DNA of 64,000 nucleotides from Alphaproteobacteria bacterium (GTDB taxonomy: Bacteria; Pseudomonadota; Alphaproteobacteria; Elsterales; Elsteraceae): positions 61,721 through 125,720 of the forward strand of contig RDXE01000040.1 in NCBI GenBank assembly GCA_004292755.1, given 5' to 3'. The notes beneath the pieces are model-generated. The model was not told where the DNA came from, made no database searches, and was given only the letters and a program-made list of their open reading frames with translations. This document shows positions 15,755-27,105 of this stretch, piece after piece. How positions within the stretch are numbered: position 1 is the first letter of the stretch; every line of letters starts with the position of its first letter. Made by a program: the position numbers and the translations under genes.

Positions 15755-17851
15755 TCACGCAGCGAGGTCGCGCCGGATATGGTTGAGGAAACCATCAACA
15801 TCACGCTCCAGCCGGGCAGAGATTTTCATGACATCCTCGCCCGCCCACAACACTTCAATCGATGACGCACAACCGCGGATCGTGCCACCAGTCACATCAC
15901 TGATGCTGCCTGCGACTTGATCCATGTCGCGGGTGATCCGAGAGATGGTTTCGGCAATCTCATTGGTGACCGCCCCTTGCTGCTCGACGGCAGCCGCGAC
16001 GGCGCCGGTCATCTCGTCAATCGACTGCACAACATCACCAACCCGAGAAATGCCGTCGACGGCGGCACGGCTTTCTTCCTGGATCGCCTCAATCTGGCGG
16101 GTGATCTGGGCCGTGGCCTGGGCGGTTTGCCCCGCCAGCGCCTTGACCTCGTTGGCAACCACGGCAAAACCCCGCCCGGCATCGCCCGCGCGCGCGGCCT
16201 CGATGGTGGCGTTGAGCGCCAACAGATTGGTTTGCTCGGCGATCTCTGTGATCAAGGCGACCACCGACCCGATCTGACGGCTGGCCTCGGCCAAACGCTC
16301 AATCTGGTCGCGTGAATGGCTGACATCATCGCTCGCCTGACGAGCCGTGCCAGCAGCACGGGTAACCTGCTGGCCAATTTCCGCAATGGATGCCGCCATC
16401 TCCTCCCCGGCGGATGCAAGGGCGCTGATGCTGGTGCGGGTTGCCTCTGCCGCCTCGCTGACCGAGACGGACCGCATGGTGCCGCGTTCCTGCCGCTTGG
16501 CGGTAATGGTCGCGGTCTCGATCATGGACTCGCAGGCCTTGCCGACGGCACCGGCCGCTGTCTTTACGCTGGTCTCAAAGTGCTGCGCCAGATCGGCCAA
16601 CTCAGCAGCGCGCTTTTCCCGCTCGGCCTGTTCCTGAGCGGCCTGTTCGGCCTCCATCGCCTGCACGCGCAGCCCAGTATCGCGGAACACCCGCACGGCC
16701 GCAACAATCGCGCCAATCTCATCATTGCGATTATGGTCGGGAACCGGCGTGGTGTAGTCGCCCTCGGCAAGACCACCAACGGCGGCGGTGACTGCCCGCA
16801 GCGGTCGCACCACATGGCGAGACAACACCCACAACGCCCCCAGAACCACAATCACGGCACCTGCGCCCAGCAAGGCCTCGATCAGGATCAGCGTGCGATT
16901 GAACGCCACGGTGCCATCGGCCAACGCGTCGTTCACCCGCGTCACGACCGTCTGTGCTGCGATCATCGCCTCAATGGCCCGCGTGGAGGCGGCAAACCAT
17001 TCCGGCGCCGGCACCGGGTAGGGCTGCCCCTGCGACCCTGCTGCCAGCACCCGGTCGCGCAGGGGCAGGAACTCCTGGAAGTACTGACGCTCAAAAGCGG
17101 CAATCGCCGCCGCAAGCTCCGGACCGAGGGACGTGCGCCGTGCCTGGATCACGAGCCAGGAGGCATCGATCTGACCTTTGAAACTGCCGACCTGCTGCAT
17201 CTGCGCAGGCGACAGGGGCTGATTGGCGGCAATCACGCCATTGATAAACCCACGCTCGCGGCCAGCAAACTCGGACATGGTGAACAGGGCGTGCTTCAGC
17301 GCAAGGCCATTCATCAACCGAGTCGCCGGAGTTCCAATCACCTTCAGCTCGACGGCCTGCCGCACCCCTTGCACTGCCATAATCGCAGCTGTGGTCGCAT
17401 CAAACCACTGGGAGCGCAGGGCTTGCCCGCCGGCGGTGTCTTTGGCCGCGACAGCAGCGTCAAACTCCGCGCGCAGGCGTTCCACCCGGTCGATCGCGGC
17501 ACGGGCGACAGTGAGCGACTGCGCCACTTCGGCGCTGGTGATGTCGGGCTGTGCTGCGAGGGTTTGCACCCGTGCCCAGGCGGCCAGACCTGCCGCGCGC
17601 CGATCCTGTACGGTTTTCAAGGCAGTGTCCGGTGCCCGCGCGACGTCGGCCAGCAGACCATTGACCGTGCCACGCTCAACCGCCCAGTTGTTGCCCGCGG
17701 CAATCGCTTCTGCGGCAACAAGGTTGGCTTCGTTGGCAACCACCGCCCCTTGCAACTCGCGCGAGGAGCTGCGGAGCGTCCAGCCGAGCGATGCAATCAA
17801 GCCCAGCGACAACACAAACACGATCAACACCAATCGAACGCGAATGCTCAT
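15755..17851 (-). CDS. Methyl-accepting chemotaxis protein, large periplasmic domain
   Basis: 698-residue chemoreceptor. TM1 covers about residues 7-27, a helical periplasmic sensor follows to about 315, TM2 about 318-340, then a HAMP linker (VVRPLRAVTAAVGGLAEGDY) and the signalling domain whose hairpin tip reads [21 protein letters not shown] near residues 530-560. The tail after the methylation helices (IEVLWAGEDVMKISARLERD) resembles that of the second MCP at 18363-20042. The sensor has no recognisable small-molecule fold by eye. It is the last gene of an MCP-STAS-MCP set; 192 bases separate it from the STAS gene, so it may also have its own promoter. Confidence 0.93.
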   Translation of the reverse strand: MSIRVRLVLIVFVLSLGLIASLGWTLRSSSRELQGAVVANEANLVAAEAIAAGNNWAVERGTVNGLLADVARAPDTALKTVQDRRAAGLAAWARVQTLAAQPDITSAEVAQSLTVARAAIDRVERLRAEFDAAVAAKDTAGGQALRSQWFDATTAAIMAVQGVRQAVELKVIGTPATRLMNGLALKHALFTMSEFAGRERGFINGVIAANQPLSPAQMQQVGSFKGQIDASWLVIQARRTSLGPELAAAIAAFERQYFQEFLPLRDRVLAAGSQGQPYPVPAPEWFAASTRAIEAMIAAQTVVTRVNDALADGTVAFNRTLILIEALLGAGAVIVVLGALWVLSRHVVRPLRAVTAAVGGLAEGDYTTPVPDHNRNDEIGAIVAAVRVFRDTGLRVQAMEAEQAAQEQAEREKRAAELADLAQHFETSVKTAAGAVGKACESMIETATITAKRQERGTMRSVSVSEAAEATRTSISALASAGEEMAASIAEIGQQVTRAAGTARQASDDVSHSRDQIERLAEASRQIGSVVALITEIAEQTNLLALNATIEAARAGDAGRGFAVVANEVKALAGQTAQATAQITRQIEAIQEESRAAVDGISRVGDVVQSIDEMTGAVAAAVEQQGAVTNEIAETISRITRDMDQVAGSISDVTGGTIRGCASSIEVLWAGEDVMKISARLERDVDGFLNHIRRDLAA

Positions 17852-18043
17852 AGCTCACCCTCCTGCGGCAGGCGAGCTCCTGGCCTAGCCCTTCGATCAC
17901 TGCCGCTGACAGCACCCGGCTATCGGTGTGACGATATAGTGTTCCGATCCATGTTGTCTGGTCCGAAACACAAAATTTTCCGCATCAGCAATAAGGACTT
18001 CGCGGCAGCCAAGGCGCCGCGTCCTCCAGCCAGAGCGACGGCG

Positions 18044-18349
18044 CTAGTTCTGGATCGTGAACAGCGCGTCAAAAGCGACCACGTTGAGCATCCGAGCGAC
18101 GTGTTGGGGCGGACGCTTCAGCGTGACCGACCCGCCATACTTCTTGGCCCGATCCCGCAGAATCAGAAACAAGCTAAGGCCAGCGGAGTCAACAATCTCA
18201 ACCTGACTGAGATCGACTTCAATCTCCTTCGGCTGAGGCTCAATGATCTGCTCGATCACACCTTTGAATTCGGTGTGATCAGCGAAGGTCAAAGCCCCAT
18301 TGATGCTGAGGCTCGCGCGATCGGGGGAGGTCTGTACCTTGAATTTCAT
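18044..18349 (-). CDS. STAS domain protein (anti-sigma-factor antagonist type)
   Basis: 101-residue SpoIIAA/STAS-type protein. The core VDLSQVEIVDSAGLSLFLIL carries the serine (DSAGLS) that is phosphorylated by cognate kinases in characterised family members. It begins 13 bases downstream of one MCP gene and precedes another, an arrangement suggesting a role near chemotaxis or receptor signalling rather than sigma-factor control; neither an RsbW-type kinase nor a PP2C phosphatase is encoded nearby. Confident family call, unknown partner. Confidence 0.88.
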   Translation of the reverse strand: MKFKVQTSPDRASLSINGALTFADHTEFKGVIEQIIEPQPKEIEVDLSQVEIVDSAGLSLFLILRDRAKKYGGSVTLKRPPQHVARMLNVVAFDALFTIQN

Positions 18350-18362
18350 GGCGATCTCTGCT

Positions 18363-20042
18363 TCAGCCCGCGGGCGTTGCGCGGACGGTGGTCAGGAAAC
18401 GGTCGACGTCGGCGCTCAACGTCCGCGAGAGAGCCGACAGACCGTCGGCCGCCCACAGCACTTCGATTGCGCCGCTGCACGACCGTACAGCACCCTGGGC
18501 CACCTCGCCAATGTTCTCGGTGACACGGGTCATGTCCTCTGCGATGACAGCGATGGTCCGGGCGATATCACCGGATACCGCACTTTGCTCCTCAACCGCG
18601 CCCGCGATGCTGGTGGAGACGGAATTGATCACTTCAATCAACCGTCCAACCCGCTGCACCGACTCCACAGCCGAATGGGTCTCAGCCTGAATTCTTGCGA
18701 TCTGAGCGGTAATGTCCGAGGTGGCGCGAGCGGTTTGGTTGGCCAGCGCCTTCACTTCATTGGCCACCACGGCAAAACCCTTGCCAGCATCGCCAGCCCG
18801 CGCGGCCTCAATCGTTGCGTTCAATGCCAGCAGATTGGTCTGCTCGGCAATCTCAGTGATCATCGCAACCACTGAGCCGATGGCTCCCACTGCGATCGCC
18901 AGCTGATCAATCTGCTTGGTGGCCGTACCCACATCAACCACCGCGCGGCTGCTTTCATCGGCCGCTTGGGCAACACGAGCCGAAATCTCCGCAATCGACG
19001 CGGACATCTGCTCCCCTGCCTGCGACAATTGGTCAACACGGGATCGGGTGACCTCAGCCGTCTCAAACACCGACAGCGATTTGGACGTGCCCTGGCGCTG
19101 CAATTGCGTGGTGGCGGTGGACTGGCTGACGATCCCGACGATCTCCTCCCCCACCTTGTGGGCAACCCGGCTGACCGAGGCTTCGAAGGTGTCGGCGACA
19201 GCCGCAAGGGCCGCGCGCTTTTGCGCTTCGGCAGCCTCGCGATCCAGTTGCCGACGCTCCTCCGAGCGGCGATTTTCCACCATTGAGTCACGGAACACCA
19301 CCAACGCCCCGGCCAGACGACCGATCTCATCGGCCCGGTCCTCCCCAGGGATGGTGGTGTCCAGCGCGCCCCCGGCCACGGCACTCATGGCATCTGTGAT
19401 GCCCGCGAGCGGTCGACTGACCGCAGCGACCACCAGCCATACGGCCGCCAGCACGGCCACCAATCCGCCCAGGCTGACGGCAAACAGCGCATCGCCTGCT
19501 TGTTCGGCATTGGCAGACGCCTCGGTATAGGCCTCGCGCGACAGCTTCAACTTCAAGTCAATCAGGGCGCCCACCCGCTCCGACACGGGATCAATGGTCG
19601 GATACAAGTCAGCAATCACGATGTTGGTTAGTTCGGGGAAGTTCGCGTCGCGGGCCACCACCCGCAGGCGGGCTGCCAATTCATCCGCCTTGGCCGCCAG
19701 CGGCTGCAGATCGTTCCAGATCGCTTGCTCTGCCGCTGTCATCGGCTGAGTGCGCAAGGTGGCGAAGCCTTGTTGCAACCGGGTCACAGCCTCTCCAACC
19801 AACCGCTCCCCATCGGAGAACGGGACCGCACCCGCACGCATCTTGTGGGCAAGGTCGACAACATCCACCGCATAGGCGTCAGCAATGGTCTTGAGCACAA
19901 CGATGGGCTCGACCCGCTGACGCACCACGCGATCCAAGTCGCTGTTGAGGCCAGAGATGGCACGTCCGCCAACGGCGACAGCGCCAATGATCGCGGCTGT
20001 CAACAGTGCCAAGCAAATCAATAGCTTGCTTCGGATCGACAT
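18363..20042 (-). CDS. Methyl-accepting chemotaxis protein, small periplasmic domain
   Basis: 559-residue chemoreceptor. TM1 is about residues 5-24, the periplasmic helical domain spans about 25-175, TM2 about 178-204, then HAMP ([24 protein letters not shown]) and a signalling domain with [21 protein letters not shown] near residues 400-420. ATG 20042 is chosen because [14 protein letters not shown] directly precedes TM1, as in the sister MCP (MSIRVRLVLIVFVL). The two receptors share signalling domain and C-terminal tail but not sensor length, suggesting duplication with sensor replacement. First gene of the MCP-STAS-MCP set. Confidence 0.93.
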   Translation of the reverse strand: MSIRSKLLICLALLTAAIIGAVAVGGRAISGLNSDLDRVVRQRVEPIVVLKTIADAYAVDVVDLAHKMRAGAVPFSDGERLVGEAVTRLQQGFATLRTQPMTAAEQAIWNDLQPLAAKADELAARLRVVARDANFPELTNIVIADLYPTIDPVSERVGALIDLKLKLSREAYTEASANAEQAGDALFAVSLGGLVAVLAAVWLVVAAVSRPLAGITDAMSAVAGGALDTTIPGEDRADEIGRLAGALVVFRDSMVENRRSEERRQLDREAAEAQKRAALAAVADTFEASVSRVAHKVGEEIVGIVSQSTATTQLQRQGTSKSLSVFETAEVTRSRVDQLSQAGEQMSASIAEISARVAQAADESSRAVVDVGTATKQIDQLAIAVGAIGSVVAMITEIAEQTNLLALNATIEAARAGDAGKGFAVVANEVKALANQTARATSDITAQIARIQAETHSAVESVQRVGRLIEVINSVSTSIAGAVEEQSAVSGDIARTIAVIAEDMTRVTENIGEVAQGAVRSCSGAIEVLWAADGLSALSRTLSADVDRFLTTVRATPAG

Positions 20043-20146
20043 GGGGCACCTTAACCAGTGGTTTCGCGACCGCGCCGCGTGTACCACGGTGATTTCGCCG
20101 TGGAAATAAGCAAATTGACCGCTTTACAGGCACAACCTAGGAGATG

Positions 20147-20623
20147 CTAGCCGCCGTAGCGCACGTCAACGATCTCATAGGCTTTGGAGCCGCGAGGTGT
20201 CACCACCTCCACATTGTCACCGATGGTCTTGCCAATCAGCGCGCGCGCCAACGGAGCCGACAGCGACAGCAGGCCCAGTTTGATATCGCCTTCATACTGA
20301 CCAACGATCTGGTAGGTGTTCTCCTCCCCAGTGTCCTCATCGGCCAGCACAACGGTGGCGCCAAACTTGATTGCGGTGCCCGACAGTTTGGAGACGTCAA
20401 TCACCTCGGCGCGCGAGATGATGTCCTCCAACTCCGTAATCCGCCCCTCAATGAAGGATTGCCGTTCGCGCGCTGCGTGGTACTCAGCGTTCTCCGAAAG
20501 GTCGCCATGCTCACGGGCTTCAGCAATGGCTCGGATCACGGCCGGCCGCTCGATGGTCTTGAGGGTCTTCAGTTCCTCGATCATCCGCGCATAGCCGCCG
20601 GCGGTCATCGGAATCTTGTCCAT
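20147..20623 (-). CDS. greA: Transcription elongation factor GreA
   Basis: 158-residue factor that enters the RNA polymerase secondary channel and stimulates cleavage of backtracked RNA. The N-terminal coiled coil contains [24 protein letters not shown] with the acidic tip residues (D and E of GDLSENAEY), and the C-terminal FKBP-like domain follows ([28 protein letters not shown]). ATG 20623 gives the canonical start [11 protein letters not shown]. It lies 220 bases downstream of carB on the same strand; greA beside carAB is common in alphaproteobacteria. Confidence 0.96.
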   Translation of the reverse strand: MDKIPMTAGGYARMIEELKTLKTIERPAVIRAIAEAREHGDLSENAEYHAARERQSFIEGRITELEDIISRAEVIDVSKLSGTAIKFGATVVLADEDTGEENTYQIVGQYEGDIKLGLLSLSAPLARALIGKTIGDNVEVVTPRGSKAYEIVDVRYGG

Positions 20624-20710
20624 ACCATCCTTCCAGAGGCAAACAGAGGCCCAGGGCACTTGAACGACCGCTGGGCCCAAACGGGGCCAGAGACACAAAA
20701 GGAGGGCACA

Positions 20711-20732
20711 GCGTTGAACAGAAGCTCAACGC
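20711..20732. other. Inverted repeat in the carB-greA gap
   Basis: GCGTTGA, an eight-base loop, TCAACGC, about 90 bases upstream of the greA start. No T tract follows on either strand. It could be a weak terminator or a structured greA leader; nothing decides between these. Confidence 0.25.
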
Positions 20733-20843
20733 GCCCCATCCCTATCAGCACCCACAGGTGCCAACGCCCCTCAAAATAGGAGCGACGCGCCAAACCCGCA
20801 AGGACACGATGGTCGAACCAACCGCCGCACCCACTGCCAAGGC

Positions 20844-23800
20844 TTATGCCAGCAGTCCGTAGCTTTGCAAGGGGGCGACACCCAAGGTGCCTCCCCGTAG
20901 GGCCTCAATGGCGATCACAGCGGCCTCAGCCCCATTGATGGTGGTGTAGTATGGAATGCCATTCGCAAGAGCGGTGCGGCGTAACGACTTCGAATCTGAG
21001 ATTGCCCGCTGGCCCTCGACCGTGTTGACCACCAACTGCACTTCGCCCGACAGCATGCTGTCAACGATGTGCGGCTGGCCTTCCAGCACCTTTTTGACCA
21101 TCCTCACGCTCAAGCCCAAATCCGCCAAAAAAGCAGCGGTTCCGCGGGTGGCCAACAGTTGGAAGCCCATCGCGGCCAGTCGCTTGGCAAGCTCCCCAAC
21201 CTCCGCCTTGTCCCGGTCCCGCACGGAGATGAACACCGTGCCCGAGGGCGGCAGCACCACGCCCGCTGCCAGCTGGCTCTTGTAGAAGGCGCGACCGAAA
21301 TCGACGTCCAGGCCCATCACCTCGCCGGTCGACTTCATCTCCGGCCCCAACAGCGTGTCCACGCCTGGGAAGCGGTTGAACGGGAACACGGCTTCCTTGA
21401 CCGCCGTGTGCGGCAAGGTTTCCGGTGCTGCCGGGAAGCCCGCCAACGCCTCGCCCGCCATCACCCGCGCCGCGATCTTCGCGATCGGCACACCGGTCGC
21501 CTTGGCAACGAACGGCACCGTGCGGGAGGCGCGGGGGTTGACCTCCAGCACATAAACCGTGTCGCCCTGCACGGCGAACTGCACGTTCATCAGGCCAACC
21601 ACCTTCAACGCCCGCGCCAGCACCACTGTCTGACGGCGGATTTCCTCCACCAGCGCCGGTGCTAGGTAATAGGGTGGCAGGGCGCAGGCGCTATCGCCTG
21701 AATGGATGCCCGCCTCTTCAATGTGCTCCATGATGCCAGCGACTCGCACCGTGTCCGGATCGGCGACGGCGTCAACATCCACTTCGATGGCATCGGCGAG
21801 GTAGCTGTCGATCAGCACCGGGCTGGCGCCAGACACCTGCACCGCCGTGGTCATATAGCGGCGCAGACCCGCCAGATCGTGGACGATCTCCATCGCCCGG
21901 CCACCCAACACATAGGAGGGGCGGATCACCAGGGGATAGCCAACCTCGGCTGCCACCCGCTCTGCTTCATCGGTGGAGCGTGCCGTGCCGTTGCGCGGCT
22001 GCAGCAGCTTCAGGCGCTGCAACAGCACCTGGAACCGCTCGCGATCCTCCGCCAAATCAATCGCGTCGGGGGACGTACCAAGGATCGGCACACCCGCGGC
22101 TTCCAAGGCCGCTGCCAGCTTCAACGGGGTTTGCCCGCCGAACTGCACGATCACGCCCAACAACGTGCCGCGGCTGGCCTCCAAGGTCGCAATTTCGGTG
22201 ACATCCTCGCCCGTCAGCGGCTCGAAGTAGAGGCGGTCAGAGGTGTCGTAGTCGGTGGACACGGTTTCCGGGTTGCAGTTGACCATGATGGTCTCCAACC
22301 CAGCCTCCGCCAGCGCATAGGCGGCGTGAACACAGCAATAGTCAAACTCGATACCCTGGCCGATCCGGTTGGGGCCGCCACCCAGGATCATCACCTTCTT
22401 GCGGTCCGATGGCTCGGCCTCACACTCCGCTGGCTGCCAGCCCCCACCTTCATAGCAGGAGTACATATAGGGCGTGGCGCTGGCAAACTCGGCCGCGCAG
22501 GTGTCAATCCGTTTGAACACCGGGCGCACACCAAGGGCGCGGCGGATTTCTGCCACTTCTGCCTCTGTGTGACCCGTCAACTTCGCCAGACGCGCGTCTG
22601 AAAACCCGCGGGCCTTCAGCCGCAGGAGGCCAGCCGCGCTCTCCGGCAGCCCTTGGGCCTTCACGTCGGCTTCGACTTGGATCAGCTCTTGAATCTGGCG
22701 CAGGAACCAGGGGTCGATTCGCGACAGGTCCTGCACCCATTCCACGCTGCGCCCACGGCGAAACGCCTCTGCGACGGCACGCAGGCGATCAGGCGTCGGG
22801 CGGGTGACGGCAGCCACCAGCGCATCCTCGTCGTCCGGCAACGGCAAGTCATCAAAGCCGGTCAACCCGGTTTCCATGCCGCGCAGCGCTTTTTGGAGGG
22901 ATTCCTGGAAGGTCCGACCAATCGCCATCACCTCCCCCACCGACTTCATGGAGGTGGTTAGGATCGGATCGGCACCGGGAAACTTCTCAAACGTGAAGCG
23001 CGGGATCTTGGTGACGACATAATCAATCGTCGGCTCAAACGACGCGGGCGTGCAGCCGGTGATTTCGTTGGTCAACTCATCCAGCGTGTAGCCAACCGCC
23101 AGCTTGGCCGCGACCTTGGCAATCGGGAACCCCGTCGCCTTCGATGCCAAGGCTGAGGAGCGGGACACCCGCGGGTTCATCTCAATCACCACCAGCCGCC
23201 CATCGACGGGATTGATGGCGAATTGAACATTCGAGCCACCGGTATCCACCCCGATCTCGCGCAAGACGGCGATCGAGGCGTCGCGCAGGATCTGATATTC
23301 TTTGTCGGTCAAGGTAAGGGCTGGTGCGATGGTGATCGAGTCACCCGTGTGCACACCCATCGGATCCAGATTTTCAATCGAGCAGATGATGATGCAGTTG
23401 TCCGCGCGGTCGCGCACCACCTCCATCTCAAACTCTTTCCAGCCGAGGACAGACTCCTCAACCAGCACCGTACCCACGGGGGAGAGCTTCAGGCCGCCCG
23501 CCACAATCTGGACGAACTCCTCGCGATTGTAGGCGATCCCGCCACCTTGCCCGCCAAGGGTGAAGGAGGGGCGAATGATCGCGGGCAGGCCCACCTGCTC
23601 CAACGCCGCCATCGCCTCATCCAGGCTGGCGACCATGCGCGAGCGGGGGCTGTCGAGGCCAATGCGATCCATCGCCTCCCGGAATTTTTGGCGATCCTCG
23701 GCCTTCTCAATCGCCTCTTCCTTCGCGCCGATCAGCTCGACGCCCAGCCGGGCCAAGGCGCCATCCTTGGCGAGGGCGAGGGCTGTGTTGAGCGCTGTCT

Positions 23801-24077
23801 GTCCGCCCATGGTGGGCAGCAATGCGTCGCACCGTTCCTGCTCCAGCACCTTGGCAACAAACTCCGGCGTGATCGGCTCCACATAGGTGGCGTCGGCCAG
23901 ACCCGGATCCGTCATGATGGTCGCAGGGTTGGAGTTGACCAGAACAACCCGGTACCCCTCCTCCTTCAGCGCCTTCACCGCCTGGGTGCCGGAATAGTCG
24001 AACTCGCAGGCTTGCCCGATGACAATCGGCCCAGCGCCGATGATCAGGATCGAGCGAATGTCAGTGCGCTTTGGCAT
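20844..24077 (-). CDS. carB: Carbamoyl-phosphate synthase large subunit
   Basis: 1077-residue synthetase making carbamoyl phosphate from bicarbonate, ATP and ammonia for arginine and pyrimidine synthesis. Two ATP-grasp halves are evident, starting with [20 protein letters not shown] and, after the oligomerisation region, [20 protein letters not shown]. Each carries the glycine-rich loop ([36 protein letters not shown]). The C-terminal about 130 residues are the MGS-like allosteric domain. Its ATG overlaps the carA stop (TAATG), as expected for subunits made in equal amounts. Confidence 0.98.
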   Translation of the reverse strand: MPKRTDIRSILIIGAGPIVIGQACEFDYSGTQAVKALKEEGYRVVLVNSNPATIMTDPGLADATYVEPITPEFVAKVLEQERCDALLPTMGGQTALNTALALAKDGALARLGVELIGAKEEAIEKAEDRQKFREAMDRIGLDSPRSRMVASLDEAMAALEQVGLPAIIRPSFTLGGQGGGIAYNREEFVQIVAGGLKLSPVGTVLVEESVLGWKEFEMEVVRDRADNCIIICSIENLDPMGVHTGDSITIAPALTLTDKEYQILRDASIAVLREIGVDTGGSNVQFAINPVDGRLVVIEMNPRVSRSSALASKATGFPIAKVAAKLAVGYTLDELTNEITGCTPASFEPTIDYVVTKIPRFTFEKFPGADPILTTSMKSVGEVMAIGRTFQESLQKALRGMETGLTGFDDLPLPDDEDALVAAVTRPTPDRLRAVAEAFRRGRSVEWVQDLSRIDPWFLRQIQELIQVEADVKAQGLPESAAGLLRLKARGFSDARLAKLTGHTEAEVAEIRRALGVRPVFKRIDTCAAEFASATPYMYSCYEGGGWQPAECEAEPSDRKKVMILGGGPNRIGQGIEFDYCCVHAAYALAEAGLETIMVNCNPETVSTDYDTSDRLYFEPLTGEDVTEIATLEASRGTLLGVIVQFGGQTPLKLAAALEAAGVPILGTSPDAIDLAEDRERFQVLLQRLKLLQPRNGTARSTDEAERVAAEVGYPLVIRPSYVLGGRAMEIVHDLAGLRRYMTTAVQVSGASPVLIDSYLADAIEVDVDAVADPDTVRVAGIMEHIEEAGIHSGDSACALPPYYLAPALVEEIRRQTVVLARALKVVGLMNVQFAVQGDTVYVLEVNPRASRTVPFVAKATGVPIAKIAARVMAGEALAGFPAAPETLPHTAVKEAVFPFNRFPGVDTLLGPEMKSTGEVMGLDVDFGRAFYKSQLAAGVVLPPSGTVFISVRDRDKAEVGELAKRLAAMGFQLLATRGTAAFLADLGLSVRMVKKVLEGQPHIVDSMLSGEVQLVVNTVEGQRAISDSKSLRRTALANGIPYYTTINGAEAAVIAIEALRGGTLGVAPLQSYGLLA

Positions 24078-25240
24078 TAGCGATCCATCAATGAAACGAA
24101 GTGCTGGAACAGGTGGTGGCAGTCGTGCGGGCCGGGCGAGGCCTCCGGGTGGTGCTGGACCGAGAACACCGGCTTGCCGGTCACCTTCAGCCCTTCGTTG
24201 GTGCCATCAAACAGCGAGGTGTGGGTCTGTACCACCCCTAGCGGCAGCGAAGCCGGATCGACGGCAAAGCCATGGTTCTGGCTGGTGATCTCCACGCGCG
24301 CCGTGTCGAGGTCTTTCACAGGATGGTTGGCGCCGCGGTGCCCGCGCTCCAACTTGAAGGTCTTGGCACCCAGGGCGAGGGCCAACAGCTGGTGACCAAG
24401 GCAGATGCCGAAGATCGGCAAATCCGCTGCCATCAGCGCCTGGATGGTGGGAACGGCATAAACGCCCGTTGCTGCTGGATCGCCGGGTCCGTTGGACAGG
24501 AAGATGCCAGCGGGCTGGTGGCGCATGATTTCCTCAGCCGTGGCGGTTGCGGGCACCACGATCACCTCGCACCCGGCTGCTGCCAGTTCGCGCAGGATGT
24601 TACGCTTGGCGCCGAAATCAATGGCGACCACCCGGTGCCGCGGCGCGCTCTGGCGGCCAAAGCCGCGCCCGAGTTGCCACGCCGCCTCCCCATCCCACGT
24701 GTAGGACTGAGCGGTGGTGACGTCCTTGGCGAGGTCCATCCCCTCCAGACCCGGCCAGGCGCGCGCCGTGGCGATGCACGCCTCCACATCGATCTTGCCG
24801 TCCGGGGCATGCACCAGCACGCCATTCGGGGCACCGCCGTCGCGGATGCGCCGGGTGATCGCGCGGGTGTCCACCCCGGCGAGCCCTGGCAGGCCGTGCC
24901 GCTCCAGCCAGCGGGTTAGCGAGTCGGCTGCACGCCAATTCGATGGCTCGGTGACCGGTGCGCGCAGGATTGCTCCCCGGCAGGCCGGTGTCATGGTCTC
25001 CAGATCCTCGGCATTGGTGCCGACATTGCCGATATGGGGGAAGGTGAAGGTGACGATCTGACCGGCGAAGGACGGGTCGGTCAGCGTCTCCTGATACCCC
25101 GTCATGCCAGTGGTGAAGCACACTTCGCCAACTGTCTGTCGCTCGGCCCCAAGACCCTGGCCCCAGAACACGGTTCCGTCGGCGAGAATCAACGCGCCGG
25201 TCGGCGATCCGGCGGCGTCCGGTGGCAATGGCTGCGACAT
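24077..25240 (-). CDS. carA: Carbamoyl-phosphate synthase small (glutaminase) subunit
   Basis: 387-residue glutaminase subunit that supplies ammonia to CarB. The N-terminal CPSase domain ([37 protein letters not shown]) is followed by the class I amidotransferase domain with the nucleophile Cys in [16 protein letters not shown] and His/Glu in [17 protein letters not shown] 25240 is preferred; the in-frame extension upstream lacks family sequence. The stop overlaps carB by one base. Transcribed divergently from the MFS gene. Confidence 0.97.
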   Translation of the reverse strand: MSQPLPPDAAGSPTGALILADGTVFWGQGLGAERQTVGEVCFTTGMTGYQETLTDPSFAGQIVTFTFPHIGNVGTNAEDLETMTPACRGAILRAPVTEPSNWRAADSLTRWLERHGLPGLAGVDTRAITRRIRDGGAPNGVLVHAPDGKIDVEACIATARAWPGLEGMDLAKDVTTAQSYTWDGEAAWQLGRGFGRQSAPRHRVVAIDFGAKRNILRELAAAGCEVIVVPATATAEEIMRHQPAGIFLSNGPGDPAATGVYAVPTIQALMAADLPIFGICLGHQLLALALGAKTFKLERGHRGANHPVKDLDTARVEITSQNHGFAVDPASLPLGVVQTHTSLFDGTNEGLKVTGKPVFSVQHHPEASPGPHDCHHLFQHFVSLMDR

Positions 25241-25305
25241 GAAGGCTGGTCCCCACACTAAGACGCGCGCCGCCAGAACGGGGCGCGCGGTCGGGCATTT
25301 CGGTT

Positions 25306-25335
25306 GGATTAGGGGAAGCGGGCATCCCCGGTCAA
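25306..25335 (-). promoter_or_regulatory. Candidate carA promoter
   Basis: On the minus strand, TTGACC (25335-25330), an 18-base spacer and TAATCC (25311-25306), 66 bases before the carA ATG. Pattern match only. Confidence 0.3.
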
Positions 25336-25470
25336 GCCGCCACCGACGCAACCTTGCCCTGCTCTGGCAATGCGCCGCATGGCTCTCCCGCGTTGCGCAC
25401 ACATTGACGGGGCCTAGGACCCGTCTACGCTGTGGCAATCGTGCGGTGCAGCAACAACGGATGCAACCAA

Positions 25471-26715
25471 ATGACCTCTGCCTCCTCAATGCCGGCAACT
25501 CCGGCTCCGCTGTCGCGGGTGGTGATGCTGATGATTCTATGCGGGGCCGTGGTCTCGTTGGTCACCTTTGGCATCCGCGCTGCCTTCGGGCTGTTTCTGG
25601 TGCCGATGAGCGCGGAGTTCGGCTGGGGCCGCGACGTGTTCTCCGACGCGATGGCGATCTCCAACCTTCTGTTTGGCGCGGCCCAGCCTGTGGCTGGAGC
25701 GATTGCCGATCGGTATGGCGCGCGCCGGGTGTTGCTGGCCGGGATCACCATTTATGCGGCTGGAACGGTGCTGATGGTCCAAGCCTCCTCGCCGATGCTG
25801 CTGCATTTGACGGGCGGGGTGCTCACGGGGATTGGCATTGGTGCCGGGTCATTTGCCATCATCATGGCGGCGCTTGGTAAGGTGGTGCCGCCAGAGCGCC
25901 GGACCTGGGTGTTCGGCATGATGACGGCCGCCAACTCCATGGGGCAGCTGCTGGTGCCACCCCTCGCCCAGTTGTCCATCGATGTGATTGGCTGGCAGAC
26001 CACACTGGTGGCGATGGCGGGGGCGCTGGTGCTGATCCTGCCGTTGCTGCTGCCGCTGCTGGCACCCACCACAGCCTCCGCTCCGGCCCCAACCCAGGGT
26101 CCCAGCACCCTGCGCACCGCGATCAAAGAAGCGTGGGGTGACCGCTCCTACCGGCTGTTGACGGCTGGCTTTTTTGTCTGTGGCTTCCATGTCGCCTTCG
26201 TGCAGGTGCACCTGCCGCCCTACATCAAGGACGCTGGCTTGCCGAGCTGGCTGGCCGCTGCATCCCTGGCGCTGATTGGCGGGTTCAACATCATCGGCTC
26301 CTACATCGCCGGGGTGATGGGCGGGCGTGGCTCCAAACGCAACATGCTGGCGTGGATTTACGGATTGCGCGCCGTGGTGTTCGCGCTGTTCGTGCTGGCG
26401 GGTCCCAGCGTGTGGAGTGTTGTTCTGTTTGCGGCCGTGCTGGGCTTGCTGTGGTTGTCCACCGTGCCGCCAACCTCGGGCTTGGTCGCGCAAATCTATG
26501 GCACCCGCTATATGAGCACGCTGTTTGGGCTGGTGTTCTTCAGCCACCAAGTTGGTGCCTTCATCGGCCTGACAGTCGGTGGACGCTTGTATGAAGCGAC
26601 GGGCAGCTATGACATCACGTGGTGGCTCTCGGTCGCACTCGGCCTGTTCGCCGCTTTGGTGCATATTCCCATCGACGAGCGGCCGCTGACCAAACGGCTC
26701 GCCGCAGCAGAGTAG
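25471..26715 (+). CDS. MFS transporter, monocarboxylate/oxalate-formate-antiporter-like
   Basis: 414-residue major facilitator with about 12 membrane helices. The loop after helix 2 (GAIADRYGARRVLLAG) is the MFS A-motif. Sequence style (FGIRAAFGLFLVPMSAEFGWGRDVFSDAMAIS, then GTRYMSTLFGLVFFSHQVGAFIG near the C-terminus) resembles monocarboxylate and oxalate/formate carriers of the NarK-unrelated MCT-like group. ATG 25471 avoids a charged, non-family N-terminal extension. The substrate cannot be assigned. With the next two genes it separates carA from yqeY-dnaG-rpoD. Confidence 0.85.
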   Translation: MTSASSMPATPAPLSRVVMLMILCGAVVSLVTFGIRAAFGLFLVPMSAEFGWGRDVFSDAMAISNLLFGAAQPVAGAIADRYGARRVLLAGITIYAAGTVLMVQASSPMLLHLTGGVLTGIGIGAGSFAIIMAALGKVVPPERRTWVFGMMTAANSMGQLLVPPLAQLSIDVIGWQTTLVAMAGALVLILPLLLPLLAPTTASAPAPTQGPSTLRTAIKEAWGDRSYRLLTAGFFVCGFHVAFVQVHLPPYIKDAGLPSWLAAASLALIGGFNIIGSYIAGVMGGRGSKRNMLAWIYGLRAVVFALFVLAGPSVWSVVLFAAVLGLLWLSTVPPTSGLVAQIYGTRYMSTLFGLVFFSHQVGAFIGLTVGGRLYEATGSYDITWWLSVALGLFAALVHIPIDERPLTKRLAAAE

Positions 26716-26730
26716 CAGGTGGACGCAACC

Positions 26731-27105
26731 ATGGGACCGACACGTCTGGCCTTGAGCGTTCTGGGCGGCGTCTTCGCCGTTTGGCTGGCACTCGCGGTTG
26801 GGCTGTTGGCCGATGGTGGCCTCGGACCGGATGAAACCGGGCGCATGGTGGTTGTGTTCGATCCGCGCCTGGATGGCGATCAGGCGTTGCTGCGTGTCGC
26901 CCTGGCCGATGGCCGGATCGTCCGCCACTCCTGGTTCCCGTTTGCCCTGGTGGTGGAGGATGACCAACCCGGTCTGGCCGGGCGGCTGCGCGACGCCGGG
27001 GCCTTGATCGCCATGCGCGAGATGCTGGCGGCGTTCATGCTGGCGGGCGGCTGCCTTGGCGGCCACGCGCCGCTGCCATCGCCGAGAGTCGGCACGGCCC
27101 TTTAG
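26731..27105 (+). CDS. Small membrane-anchored hypothetical protein
   Basis: 124 residues with one N-terminal hydrophobic helix (LALSVLGGVFAVWLALAVGLLA) that is probably a signal anchor or uncleaved signal, then a short soluble domain (RMVVVFDPRLDGDQALLRVA ... IVRHSWFPFALVVEDDQPG). I do not recognise the family. AGGTGG eight bases before ATG 26731 favours this start over GTG 26719. It follows the MFS gene by 15 bases and its stop overlaps that of the convergent hydratase gene by four bases. Placement suggests cotranscription with the transporter. Confidence 0.62.
   Translation: MGPTRLALSVLGGVFAVWLALAVGLLADGGLGPDETGRMVVVFDPRLDGDQALLRVALADGRIVRHSWFPFALVVEDDQPGLAGRLRDAGALIAMREMLAAFMLAGGCLGGHAPLPSPRVGTAL

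Noticed and set aside
16316..18523. A 735-codon plus-strand open frame opposite the MCP and STAS genes
   Set aside because: Antisense of conserved chemoreceptor sequence; composition and lack of any motif show it is a shadow.
25849..27066. A 405-codon minus-strand frame opposite the MFS gene
   Set aside because: Glutamine/histidine-rich antisense product with no membrane segments or motifs; the plus-strand transporter explains the region.
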